64,000 bases of DNA from the NCBI GenBank assembly GCA_020137815.1, contig CM035362.1:4090476-4154475 (forward strand), read 5' to 3'. A program made the translations under genes and the position numbers. Source of the stretch: Hormiphora californensis (lineage: Eukaryota; Ctenophora; Tentaculata; Cydippida; Pleurobrachiidae). Below, piece after piece: positions 53,101-64,000 of the stretch (the stretch's first letter is position 1; the number at the start of each line of letters is the position of its first letter). Under the pieces are notes generated by a model that saw only the letters and a list, made by a program, of their open reading frames with translations, ran no database searches and had not been told where the DNA came from.

Positions 53101-56100
53101 TCCGCTCTCTTATTAACAAAACTGGAGGTGTTATTTCGCATCTGGAAGAGGAGGATTGTGATATTTGTCTTATACAGGAGACATTTTTGAAATCAACGGA
53201 CACTGGAAAACTTCAAGAAATCAGAGATAATGGATGGGACATTTTCTCATGCCCCAGAGGAGACAGAGGAGGTGGAGGAATCGGAATACTTTTTCGAGAT
53301 GGCATAGTTCTTCGGCAGTGTCCAGTGAAGACCAAGTATAAGTCTTTTCAAGTACAAGAGGTTCTGATCAGTGACAGAGATCAACCGAAGAGAATCTGTA
53401 ATGTCTATCGTCCTCCGTACACACCGAGGTCAAGACTTACAGAAGCAACTTTCCTGTCGGAGTTGGTGACTACCTTTCCGAGCTTGTTATGAAGCAGGTA
53501 CTCCGATCATCGCTGGTGACCTAAACTTCCAGGTGCAAGATGATATAAACTTCTATGCAAGGAAACTTTTGGAGCTGCTGGATTCATTTGATCTTCACAA
53601 AAGAGTACCAATGTTGCCTACTCACCAGCTGGGAGGAACCTTGGACTTGGTGATAACTACAAGAGAAACTTCTCTAGGTGACATATCCATATTTCCTAAT
53701 GGTACTACATCCGATCACTTCCTAGTACAGTTTGGGATTCAAGTGAGACCTGACCTGTCGAACTCCTGTCTGAAGAAATCAGTGCATCGAGAATACATGG
53801 ATTACAAGTCAGTGGATTTGGAAGGATTTAAAGAGGACTTGCGGAAGGCAGATTTTGAAGGAGGTAGGGATCAGAGAGGCGTGGTGATTTCTATCGTTGG
53901 CTGGAAGGTATAGTGGAGAAGCGAGAGAGTACCGAGGAAACGGGTGAGGACTGGTAAAAAGTTTAAGCCATGGAGGGATGAGGAACTTAGAGGATTACTT
54001 CGAGAGAGGAGGAATGCAGAACGGTGTTGGCGGAAACTTGGAACTATGGATGCGAAAGGAGATTTAATGACCTGAAGAAACTGTATGGAAAGATGGATAG
54101 GAAAAGAGGTCACTTTTCATTAAAGAGGACTTGGTTGCTGCCAAAGGTGACCCAAGAAATTGCAAAGTAAGCTCCAGAAATCCTTGGAAAAGCTGAAACA
54201 ATTCTTCCTGAAACAACAAACACCAAGAACTTGGCAGATGATTTCTCCCAGTTCTTTAGTTCCAAAGTGGAAAAAATTCGAACCCAAGTCAAGAGGAGCA
54301 GAAGCAAGCTGGCGACTTTGAGGAACCCGGAAAAGCTGATTCAACATGGAAGGAATTCAAAGAGATATCGGAGGGAGGAACTTGTTAAGGTGGTGAAGTC
54401 TATGTCAAGCAAACATTGTGACCTTGATCCGTTGCCCACTTGGGTAGTAAAGGAGTGCATTAGGGATCTTGTCGGTATTAACATCGATGGTAAACCAATC
54501 TCTACATCAGTCTACAGTTGCGGAATCTCTCCAGAAAGTTATCGTGTTTCCTACCATCAAGAATCTGTACGGAGATAGGGAAGCTCTCAGTAACTATCGT
54601 CCTGTCTCTAATATCCCATTCCTTCTAAGCTCCTAGAAAAGGTGTGCTCACGCAGCTGAATGAGTACCTTGAAAGCAATTCACTTCTGGGCAAGCATCAA
54701 TCGGTTATCGTGCTGGTCACAGTTGCGAAACGCTGTTAGCCAGCATGTTTGATGATGTATTAGGTGAGATGGATAAAGGAAATGTTGTTGCTCTGATCTG
54801 TTTGGACATGAGTGCTGCGTTTGACACATGGATCATGGAAGTTGTTGGAGGTGTTGCAGAAACGGTTTGGAGTGGATGGTGATCCTCTTCAATGGTTTAA
54901 GAGCTACCGAGTTCCAGATCTTTTAGAGTCTCGGTTGGTGATTGTCTCTCGGATACCCTGGCCTACTCTGTGGAGTGCCCCAGGGGTCTCTTCTTGGTCC
55001 TATTTTGTTTCTACTTTACATTGAAGCTGTGCAAGATTGTGGAACCATATGGACTCCGGATAAAGTTATATGCAGACGACTCCCAGCTCTATGTGAGTTT
55101 GTTTCCTACGGATTCTACTGGCTGGTCTAGGACGAAGGTGGATATTGAGGAGTGTCTGGCGAAGGTGAAACGGTGGATGTGGGGCAGTGGTTGAAGTGTA
55201 ATGAGGCCAAACGGAATTCATCCTGCTTGGAAAGCGCAGTTCTTTGAGTAAAATCTCTTCGATCCAGTTACAACTTTGGAGGAACGGAAATCTTCCCCAG
55301 TGAATGTAGTGGAGCAGATGGGAAAACCTTGGGAATACTCTTGGACCACAATCTTAATCTTGAACGACAGGTTAACAATGTGAGGAAACAGTGTGGGCTG
55401 ATATACGGAATCTTTGGCAGTTACACAGATGTTGTTTGATATTCAAACGAAGATAATGCTGGTCAAACAATTGATTATATCGAGGATTGATTACAGTAAT
55501 ATTCTGTACTGTGGACTTCCGGCCCGAGTTCTTGGTGGGCTCCAGAAAACACTAAACTCCTGTGTACGCTTTATATTCAACATCCATGGGCATCAAGAGG
55601 ATTACTCGGAATACTTCAGGCAGTGTCATATTTTACCCATCTCCTACAGACTGGACTTCAAAGCCTGTCAATCGCTTATAAGATAGTCTATGGAACGGCA
55701 CCAGGTTACCTCCAGGAAATGGTTCCTCTTGATAAAAGCTGGGGAGTTCCAGGACAACAAGGATGACTAGTGTTATTGATCCTTACAGATTAAAACACCC
55801 CAAGATGACCAGTATCAACGCCAATTCTAATTGAGAAGTAGGAGACTATCAGTATTTCTGCGCTATTTGGAATGAGCTACCCCTCGAGTTAAGGTCGATC
55901 CCCAACGTTGATACCTTTAAAGCTCGCCTGAAAACACATCTCTTCGTTGGTGCATTTGGAGTGGGTGATGGGAACCCATGGCTGAGTTGTAATGTTTGTT
56001 GTAGTTGGGGGTCTGCGGGCCATCAGTGTCATCCTCTCTCTAGTCATGTTATTAGTCGCTATCTGGTATCCTTTTTTGAGCAGGTGTGAGTATAGCGTGT

Positions 56101-59100
56101 TTAAAATTATATCTACAGGTTTATGGACCAGTTATTCCCCCAGTTTGATAAGTCCAGTTAATTTGGTTTCCATATATGTCTTTTTCAACCAGAATTGTTC
56201 GTGTGCGATATTTTTACTCTAGGATATACCGCTCTGATGACTCGTCGGAACATCGCCAATATTTTGACATGTTTCCGTCGGGTATGGGCGGTATATAAGC
56301 GCGGAATATTATTATTATTATTATTAGTACCCTTGGCGGTGATAATCGATGGGGTTACCTCCCGCCAGATGTGAGTTGATCAAGCACCATCTTTTGGGCC
56401 AAAAACAAGAATAACGGTTTTCTGATGGTTGTATTCTTTCTTATTTTGCAGGCAGCGTGTTGTGGTGGCAGTGCGATATCTTGATCTGGAAGGAGATGGA
56501 CCCCTAGTCCGCATTTTGTATGCTGGCCATCCTGTCAACTCCGGCCACACCTGTGATGTAGCAGCGTTAGTGGTACCATGCCTCCAGAATATAATGCCCG
56601 ATACAACATCCTTGTCCAGGTCTTTGAAATTCTTTATCACGGATGGCCACTTGATAAGTACATGTGTAAGTTTCAATCTTTTTAGACTCAAGATTACAAA
56701 CATATATGGAATACTGTATCGTAAGCTTCTAAACTTTCTCGTTTGCTCCTTCAAACAGTTTTTCGTTCAGTTCAAGGACGAGATGTGTAGGAAGTTGGGT
56801 GTGTCGGTGAATGGCAGGTGCTTCGGTTGGGACTACGGCCATGCAAACCAATCCACCACCAAGGAGGCAATGAACTCGGTGGAAGGGTTGACATTTAAGA
56901 TGGTTGTGGAGGAGTCTTTGGACATCACATCGTACCTGAGGTAGTTGTACCCAAAATAGATATTCGAAACTGTAGATCTACTTTGAAACTGATAATATAT
57001 GTACTGCTTATCAAGCAATTACTTTCTCAGGAAAAATCATGTACATGAGGAAGTCAAAAAAGAAATGAAATTTGTTCAGACCGACAGAACCATTGTCCAC
57101 GATTTTTATAAGAACTGGAGCACTTATGTCAAACGTAAGTAATAATGGGTGCTAAGGTCGAAATACTTTGCCCTACGTACAGTTTGTATTTATAATTACA
57201 ATTCATTTTCAGTGTTGCAGAACCGTATTTCGGCAGGCACCGATGTGGCCAAGGCCCGGGCATACCTCGCTCTTATGGCATCGGATGAGTGGAAGTCGAA
57301 GCTGCTCTTCTTAAAGGTTATTGTTTGTAAATTTTATAACTCTATGAAACGTGATAATTAGCACTAGCTGAGTCGTTGTTCAGCCTTCAATTATGCAGTT
57401 TTTAGTATAATTTCTCCCGATCACATATTGTACATGTATTAATGATTTCTCCCGATCAGGATTTCTTGTCCCTGCTCAAGAGATACTCGGTAACATGGCA
57501 GGACAACACAGCGCTCATTGGCCGGGCGGAGGAAACCAGGCACCAGTTACTTTTTGTTCTGGATAACATCCAGCTGGCTACTCCGTCCGAGGGGACCATG
57601 GCGCTCTTCCCCACGTTCCTGGAAAACAGGTAAACAACCAATCAGAACTCGTTATTTAGGTCACGTGACTGGTTATCAGCCAATCAGGGACCATGGCGCT
57701 GTTCCCCACGTTCCTGGAGAACAGTGTGGCAGGATTGGTTAACACAGCAGCAATGTGAGTTACATTTTTTGTAGTAGTTATAGTTGATATATGGGGAGAT
57801 CACTACTGTACCTTTTTCTTGATGCTGATGCTATATTTGACACATATTTATTTGGGTATATATTGTATAACGCTGCTTGTTATATTTTACCAACAACGAG
57901 AATGGGATAGCCAGTGCGGAGTGTCGTAATTTATAATGTGAAGCACCCAACAATTTATTATGTATTAATTATTAATTAATTAATTAATTATTGATATTTT
58001 CAGCTCTACCCAGTCTCCTCCACAAGTTCCGGCAAGACAGGCCCAAGATAGGATGGATAATGTTGTGAACCAGGCTCAGCAGTTCATTACTAGATTTAAG
58101 ACTTGCGTGGAAAACACCTGGTTCACACATAGTCTGTGGGGGAAGGATAATTATTTTAGTTCCAGGTACCATATATCATGTTGAGATTCTTGTCATAATT
58201 TCTAGAATCGATCTTATGTAAATTGCTATCTAGCTCCATTTCTCTCTGTTTCTCTGTTTTCCCTCTCTCACATGATATTATTCAGATCCATTGAAGAATT
58301 GGGGAAATTCCACATGGAGCTCGAGAACGACATTGGGAGCCCGATTGTGGACGTTGCTGCCGGACCACTTTCCAGATGCAGGACATGTAACCTGGTAGTA
58401 GAGGGCCAGTTAAAGAGGGAGAAACATGCCAAATCTCATCAGCCTTCCTCCACCATGGCGCCAGTGCCCAGTGTTGCGGCTACATGGACGAGGCCTACAA
58501 CACCGCCCGATTTGAGTCAGCTGAAACTTCTGTCGACCTACCCACCCCAGGTTGGTTAATGGAACTAAGGCTTTCCTAATCACGCACAAATTTAATTTCA
58601 AACATTTCAAAATCTAACTTATCAGATCAACCAACTGAACATGAATGTTCTAAGAACGACGCTGAAGAGGGTTGCAGCAGCTAAAGGAACAACCGACCTC
58701 GGCACGGCCATTAAGGCATTCCTCCAAGACCAAACAGCAGTTGCTACGGTCCATCCTGGCTGCCTGGAAGTCCTACTGGTGTCCTGTTCTATTGGGGGGT
58801 CTGAGGCAATAGCTGAGACAATAGGTGGTGACCTGGAATGGTACCACCAGAACCGATACTTCAATTTCGGCGATGGTGTTAAAGATGAAATGTACGTATC
58901 TTAACTAATAACAGTAAATTTTGTGCGGTCAGAGAAATTGGATTTACTTGTTTCTTGGAGTACATATCTTTCTTTGAAAGAAAACGTTCCATACAATGAA
59001 CAAGTTGAATTGTTTCAGGTTACAGAAAGAGATATTTGTCAGACGGAACGGGCCACCTATCGTCCATTCCCAAGATCTAATAGACAAGGTGGCCAGAGAG

Positions 59101-59145
59101 ATGCTGAGCGATGAACCACTAGAGTCGCCACTACAGCCTACCTGA
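50107..59145 (+). CDS. hAT-transposase-like host gene with the cluster first exon, 13 exons, LINE-interrupted
   Basis: Exons: 50107-50493, 50664-50774, 51128-51408, 51527-~51665, [LINE], 56452-56665, 56759-56940, 57031-57134, 57213-57316, 57460-57629, 57725-57754, 58004-58165, 58286-58550, 58626-58891, 59019-59145 (TGA). Junction phases agree except across the LINE. Exon 1 is the cluster module (PALLKTEQIEVESNIKPEIL, LVEVGTQTGDES). Exon 3 has a Cys/His zinc-binding pattern (LRCTLNSCKHKI, RNHFSSDDHIRNC). Exons 4-5 resemble hAT transposases (KHRVSFEAYEDYV; QRVVVAVRYLDLEGDGPLVR). Exon 11 has a C2H2 unit (CRTCNLVVEGQLKREKHAKSH). The C-terminal exons (PGCLEVLLVSCSIGGSEAIA) may correspond to the hAT dimerisation region. 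Many introns and preserved frames argue for a domesticated gene. The catalytic region expected between exons 4 and 5 is missing at the LINE. hAT assignment is moderate. Confidence 0.55.
50789..50895. mobile_element. CCAAT/E-box MITE, copy 9
   Basis: Full-length copy, intact GGTCACGTGACTGG, in intron 2 of the hAT-like gene. It forms a larger palindrome with copy 10. Confidence 0.9.
50930..51036. mobile_element. CCAAT/E-box MITE, copy 10 (inverted to copy 9)
   Basis: Full-length copy in the opposite orientation (AATCAGGTAATACTGGTCCC start). Flanks TTTGTCATCA and CATGTTCATTTAGAA are also inverted, giving a hairpin of about 270 bp inside the intron. Confidence 0.9.
51700..56330 (+). mobile_element. 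Decayed full-length CR1-like LINE
   Basis: ORF1 region from 51862 (MTVTSNYDICITKSDFEDVL) with a damaged zinc knuckle (CFHCQGFGHIAG, 52748). Endonuclease from about 53090 (IGTLNVRSLINKTGG, LIQETFLKST). Reverse transcriptase fragments: NYRPVSNIPF near 54594, LICLDMSAAFDT near 54796, KLYADDSQLYVSL near 55060. It ends in GGCGGTATATAAGCGCGG and an (ATT)n tail at 56308-56326, typical of CR1/L2-like 3' ends. Many frameshifts and stops. It interrupts the hAT-like gene between exons 4 and 5. It differs in sequence from the LINE at 40.1 kb. Confidence 0.85.
57630..57686. mobile_element. CCAAT/E-box MITE, copy 11 (truncated, inside a new intron)
   Basis: Core from GTAAACAACCAATCAG through GGTCACGTGACTGG to CAGCCAATCAGGGACCA, lacking both outer ends. 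It is flanked by two copies of a 37-bp exon segment (GGACCATGGCGCT...GAAAACAG and ...GAGAACAG). See the finding on intron gain. Confidence 0.9.
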
Positions 59146-59477
59146 CCCCGAACACAAATGGTACACCACACTCGGTGTATCAAAACACTTTGAGAAAGGG
59201 GAAAGTAGTTGAAAAGAAACTGAAGGAGCCTGCCAGTGCATTTAAATTTTAATTTTTAATGTTTCAGTGTGCGTCTGTGTGTGAGAGAGTGCGTCTTTGT
59301 GTTTTTATCATCTACAAAACCAGTACTTCCCTACTAGTTCGTGAACTAACGAGCATCAATGGAAACCCCCTATCCTGACCTCTCCTTCTTCCAAATTCCC
59401 CCTTCCAGATTTGACTAAACATTACTCTTTTAACTTGTTTACCAATTCGTAAAATCTAAACTTTCTCTATTCTATTA

Positions 59478-59622
59478 TGCCAAAAACTAACAGAAATTAG
59501 TTGGCTGGAAAGGTGACCACTTTTTTGTCAAACTGACACCTTTGCCCTCTCCGGGTTTTTTCATCATTATCTTTCCCTCTCTGATCACTATTATTTCTCT
59601 CTCTCTCTCTCTCTCTCCCCCC

Positions 59623-59663
<41 letters not shown>

Positions 59664-59799
59664 CTCTCCTCTCTCCTCTCTCTCTCTCTCTCTCTCTCCT
59701 TCCCAGTTCCTCTCTTTCAGTAACCCGGCCGGGCAAAGGTGTCAGTTGACAAAAAAGTGGTCACCTTTCCAGCCAACTAATTTCTGTTAGTTTTTGGCA
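59478..59799. mobile_element. Inverted-repeat MITE with (CT)n centre
   Basis: Arms of about 80 bp: TGCCAAAAACTAACAGAAAT ... GGTGACCACTTTTTTGTCAA and the near-exact complement at 59735-59799. The centre is a (CT)n microsatellite (59597-59700). Flanked by TTA/TAA. Confidence 0.85.
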
Positions 59800-60429
59800 T
59801 AATTAGGTATATTTTGGTATTTCTGATTTAAAATACGATGAAGACATGTCTGGACGTAGCAGAACTTGTAAAGACCGTCAGGAATCGCTAAAATACGAAA
59901 TTTCAATTTTGACGTCATTGTGACGTCATAGCGCGACGTCACGACGTTATAACGTCATGCTAGTGAAAAATTAGTATCAGGCTCATCTAGATAAAGATGC
60001 TGACCAAGTTTGAGATCGATTGGACGAGATTTGAGGTCGCTATGGCGAAAAACAAACTATCGTCATATCTATTTTCATACAGTCTTAACACTTCAGACGC
60101 GATTTAAGACCCTTGAAAATAGAGTTTCACAAATTCGCTATATAGTTTCTGAAAGTTTAGACAATTACCTTTCGCAAGTGTGGTCTCCATTTTTCAATCA
60201 GAAGCCGTCTCAATGTGTAAATTGAGCTCAAAGAAATTTGGTTGATTTGAAAAATGTCTTAACTTTATGACAGTATTTCAGGACGTTCTGGTTGGACGGA
60301 ACATGAAAACCGTCCAATACACAATTCAGACGATTATCTTCGAATGCAACAAACGAGAAGTGTCTACTTTATGTAGTCTTTCCAGAAAACTGTCTGCAAA
60401 TTGTGTAAAAAAGCGTCTATATGTATGTA

Positions 60430-60466
<37 letters not shown>

Positions 60467-60730
60467 CAGGGACATTTATTGCTTTTTCACCATGTCAGAA
60501 CTCTGAAACCCAAAAGAGATAGAGACTTGCCCTTTTGAACTCAGTAGATCTAGTCTCACTGACACTGTATACCAATTTCAGACCGATTGGGTGCAGTGGG
60601 GGCTTCGCTATGGGCGTCGCAAAATGACGTTTTTGGCTAAAAACTGAAAAAACTTATTACTGCTTTCTGGCACGCGCGGCTGGGGGGAGGTGGTGGTCAC
60701 CTTTGCGCTTGCCAGCGCAGTGATTCAGGA
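59800..60730. other. Intergenic; upstream of ZNF-F
   Basis: AT-rich, with a short (AT)n at 60437-60463 and a GACGTCA-rich stretch near 59910-59960 (several GACGTCA/TGACGTC CRE-like strings). No exon was recognised. Confidence 0.4.
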
Positions 60731-60734
60731 TATA

Positions 60735-62337
60735 ATGGCAAAAAGTAAACCTGACCGACCAAGAGCTGGTAGTTCAGAGAGTCCCGCCACGACAGCCGAT
60801 AGAAAGTTTGAAATTCCTCCCCTTCTTAAAACTGAACCAATATACGTGGAATCTGCGATTTATGATACTCCCTGCCCAGTTTTTAAGATTCAAACAATAC
60901 CAGGGGTAGATGAGAACGATATTTTATTCAAATGTGATGGATGTGGAAAACAAGGGAGTTGCCTTCTGGAGTCAGGGTATAGACTTGTTAAAACCGCCAT
61001 TTTGGTAGAAGGTGGAACTCAAACTGGGTGCGATGAAATTACAGTGGATCCTATAAAGATGGAAATTACTGATCCTCTCTACTATGACTCAATTCCTACC
61101 ACATCAGATGCTTTACCACTAATTGGTGAGTTTTGGAATGTTTTTTATTGTGTTTCTCTCTTTCGATGTATCTTATGTAGATATCCTCAATGTAAATTCT
61201 AAATTATCTTATTTTTCAGATGATTTGTACAAGTTGGTGCTCAGATGAAGGAGAATCTGGTGGTGAGGAAGAGGTAAGCAGCTCTGAAGATGACACGATG
61301 TTGGGTAAAAAGAGGAGACACTCGGAGAAAAAGAAGAAGGAGTTCTGCAGAGTTCTTCCCGGATTCCCACCTCTGACCAAACGTCCCTGTTTCCCAGTCA
61401 CAAATCCTACCTCGACAAACTGTTCATGACCAACCGACTACTTCCGATCCTGATTTTCGTCAGACTTCTGCCAAGAATAAAGCTGATCCAATAAATAAGC
61501 CTCTACTTTCTTTCCTGTATGGATCTTCCTATCAGTCAAGTCCGGAAGAGTCGTATTCTCCTCAAACTGTGAGCAATCGAACCTCGCTAGCAATAGATTT
61601 TCCTGAAGAAAGTGGGCAGAACGCTCGTTACCAGTGTCAAATTATGCGGTGCTCAGTCGTTACATCATCGGAGAAGGACCTGTTCGAGCATGTTAGAATT
61701 GCTCACTCGGAAAGGAGATACCGTTGCGATTCTTGTCCAAAGGCGTTTATGTATCATAGTGAGCTTACTAAGCACAGCATGATGGTCCACAGTGGAGATA
61801 AACCTTTCCAATGTGACGAGTGTGGAATGAAATTTGGACTGAAAGTTACTCTAAAGCGACACCGGGATTCTATTCATAATGAGAATAAGGTGGTTTCATG
61901 TCGTATCCAGAAATGTGGAGTTAGATTACCAAAGAGTGAGTTACATGAGCACATCAGAACTGCACATCCAAAAGAGAAGTTCCAGTGTGAAGTTTGTCCC
62001 ATGAGTTTCAAGCGATCAGACCTATTAAATAAACATAAGCGAAAACATGATGGAAATAAACCATTTGAGTGTGAGATTTGCAAGAAAAAATTTGCTACTA
62101 ACAGTTCCTATAAAAAACATTATAATTTACATACTGGAGAGAGTCCATTCAAATGTGAGGTCTGTGTCCATTAAATGTGAGGTCTGTGGTAAAGCATTTT
62201 CTCAGGCAGTTCATATGAGAAAGCATTTGAGGTCACACACTGGCGAAAAACCGTTTCCATGTTCATTCTGTGAGAAATGTTTCACGTCTTCTTCAGATAG
62301 AAATGTTCATGAGGTTTCCTGTTCTGCAAAACAGTGA
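60735..62337 (+). pseudogene. Cluster zinc-finger gene ZNF-F, frameshifted
   Basis: Exon 1 60735-61125: MAKSKPDRPRAGSS, KFEIPPLLKTEPI, FKCDGCGKQGSCLLESGYRL, GGTQTGCDE; closest to ZNF-A. Exon 2 from 61221: acidic/basic linker (GEESGGEEEVSSSEDD-like), frame changes near 61238 and 61425. Fingers 61620-62174 (YQCQIMRCSVVTSSEKDLFE onward) are intact until a local duplication of about 24 bp (GTCCATTCAAATGTGAGG and GTCCATTAAATGTGAGG) at 62140-62180 makes a stop. The last two fingers and EVSCSAKQ follow in another frame to 62335. Probably a recent pseudogene, or it carries assembly indels. Confidence 0.75.
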
Positions 62338-62639
62338 TACAATGTGGGTTTGGGAAATAAGTGAGAGTGTTATTATATATCTACTGACTATTAATTATGA
62401 TTACCCGTGCTCGGGTGGCATTATTATTCGTGTTTATTTATTAATTATTACGTGGGTGTGTTGGAGAAAAGTTTATTTGTTTTTTTTGTGTGTTGAATAT
62501 AAACGTAGTCAAACGCAATGAAAAAGTGACTGATGATATGGTATGTTATATCTAATAGTAGGAGCACTTAGATAACCACGTGGTTAAAGTCGTGTGCCAA
62601 ACTTTTTGTGCATTGTCATGGCTCTTTCATTTCACATCC

Positions 62640-63660
62640 AATAAAAATGGCCTTTAAATTTTCGAAAGATTTTGTCGAGATCTACAAAAAACTTGTGGGT
62701 CATTTTTTATTCGATGCAAAGCAAAGGAGTGACAGTAACCTAAATTTCGGGTGGCGTGTGAGTTTTGTACGTGCATGATCTAAGCGTTCCTACTACAGTC
62801 GGACCCCGATTTAGTGGCATCTTCGGGGGAAAGGGTTTTGTCCACTAAATCGGGGTGCCACTAAACCGGTGGCCACTAAATCGGGGTCCGACTGTATAAC
62901 AATTTGTTAAGTGTTTATCTATAAATTATCTTCTCAACACCACTGTTTGAAAATCAAGATTTAACGCCTATTTTTTCTCCCATCAAGGTATGGCAAAGAG
63001 AAAACTTAGATGTAGTACTGGAGAGTCACGAAATTGCTCCAATCGGCTAGAAAGTTTGTGATTCCTACCCTCTGAAAAAGGCAAATTGAGGTGGAAAGCA
63101 ACATCAAACCTGAAATTCTACACCCCTGCACCGACTCCAAGAGTTCAATTACAATTTCAGATAACATTTTAACATTCACATGCGGTGGCTGTGGGTGATC
63201 AGTATTCACCATTTGGGTTTAGAGTACCGACTAGTTAGACAGCCACTGGTGGAGGTGGTACTCAAACTGTGATGATCCAGTTCCGCTGAGATTCCTGTCG
63301 AGGCGTCCAATGTCATCTTGGATGACCAAACAATCCTGTCTCAGTTTCTACTTCTTCTGCTGCTCCACAAATTGTTGTGTCTTCTGATAATGGTAAGCGT
63401 CAGACTACTTTCATTGATCTCGTTGTTAAAATATTTAATTGTGTTTATTTCATGTAAAACAGGATCAGGAGGCGATAAATCCTAATGTGTTAGTTCTAAC
63501 CCCTTTTTATTTTCATGATACTTCAGAAGATGAGGATTGTCTGACTCATATGAAGAGGGAACCTTTGGTGAATCTGGTGGTGAAGAAGAAGATGCTCAGC
63601 CTTGTTCAACCCAAAATCTCACACCTCCAAACCTCGGCCAGAATCAATACATTTTCCTAA
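62640..63660 (+). pseudogene. Degenerate cluster gene ZNF-G (first exon and start of second)
   Basis: The family promoter block (GGAGTGACAGTAACCTAAAT onward) at 62725, then ATG at 62991 (MAKRKLRCSTGES) and the module with more than ten one-base losses relative to ZNF-C/D. TTCACATGCGGTGGCTGTGG and ACCGACTAGTTAG remain recognisable. The acidic start of exon 2 is seen near 63520. No fingers follow before the window ends. Confidence 0.65.
62796..62894. mobile_element. CAGTCGGACCCCG MITE, copy C
   Basis: Same termini as copy A, TA-flanked, inserted in the promoter block of ZNF-G. The promoters of ZNF-C and ZNF-D lack it. Confidence 0.8.
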
Positions 63661-64000
63661 ACCATCCCTTCCAATCCAGCCGGTCTCTTCGAAAGCTAAC
63701 AAGGTATCTGCACCTTCCAGTACCAAACAAGATTAAAAATCATTAACATTAAGATAAAGAGAAAGTCTTTAAAAATTTATCGATGGGGAACTTAATCCAA
63801 TAAACAAGAATTATTGCATTATGTATTCATAATGCTGTGTTTCCCTGCCCTACCGTTTCACATGTCAGTGACATTGTCACTGCCAACAGGATCAAGGCTT
63901 GGTCATAATGTAATGTGAGATGCATACGATCTAGCTGTCAGTATACTTCTCACATAACTTAGAGTTAGCTAACTCCCAATCACATGACACTTGCTAACCA
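63661..64000. other. No recognisable feature
   Basis: AT-rich with an imperfect inverted TGTCAGTGACATTGTCACTG. No exon supported. Confidence 0.4.

Overview
The window is animal (metazoan) nuclear DNA. It carries spliced genes with GT-AG introns, an SMG1 kinase gene, a mitochondrial complex III hinge-protein gene, a farnesoic-acid-methyltransferase-like/CCP (sushi) gene, C2H2 zinc-finger genes, CR1-like LINEs, many MITEs, and TTAGGG-type telomere-like stretches. The compact, repeat-studded introns and the FAMeT+CCP architecture suggest a non-vertebrate marine animal, possibly a sponge or cnidarian-grade lineage. The species cannot be fixed from the sequence alone.

Layout. 1-3.8 kb: repeats and hairpin elements. 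3.9-6.8 kb (+): a six-exon gene for a small type I membrane protein. 7.5-35.9 kb (-): 37 exons in one continuous reading frame (about 1,650 codons) of the N-terminal HEAT/FAT part of SMG1, the kinase of nonsense-mediated decay. Its catalytic half and first exon are not seen. A secreted FAMeT+CCP gene (31.0-32.6 kb, +) is nested in an SMG1 intron. 38.5-39.1 kb (-): UQCRH. 40.1-42.5 kb: a 5'-truncated LINE. 44-64 kb: a cluster of zinc-finger genes and pseudogenes that share an unusual first exon. That exon also begins a 13-exon hAT-transposase-like gene (50.1-59.1 kb), which a second LINE interrupts.

Most unusual feature. An 8.6-kb tandem array (11.9-20.5 kb; about 75 units of about 114 bp) fills one SMG1 intron. 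Every unit examined contains a 19-nt segment with a pyrimidine tract and AG before it and GT after it. Exactly one such 19-nt exon is needed to join the flanking SMG1 exons in frame. The array therefore looks like an intron-microexon unit amplified dozens of times. Smaller duplications across splice junctions occur at several other SMG1 exons. A duplicated three-exon block (O-P-Q) has decayed in a complementary way.

A second theme is a palindromic MITE of about 107 bp, with 11 copies. It carries two CCAAT boxes around an E-box core identical to the CLEAR/TFEB palindrome. Several copies lie exactly at intron boundaries and appear to supply splice sites; one seems to have created a new intron with a 37-bp exon duplication. 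One 100-N gap is present (46,933-47,032), and the sequence next to it looks misjoined.
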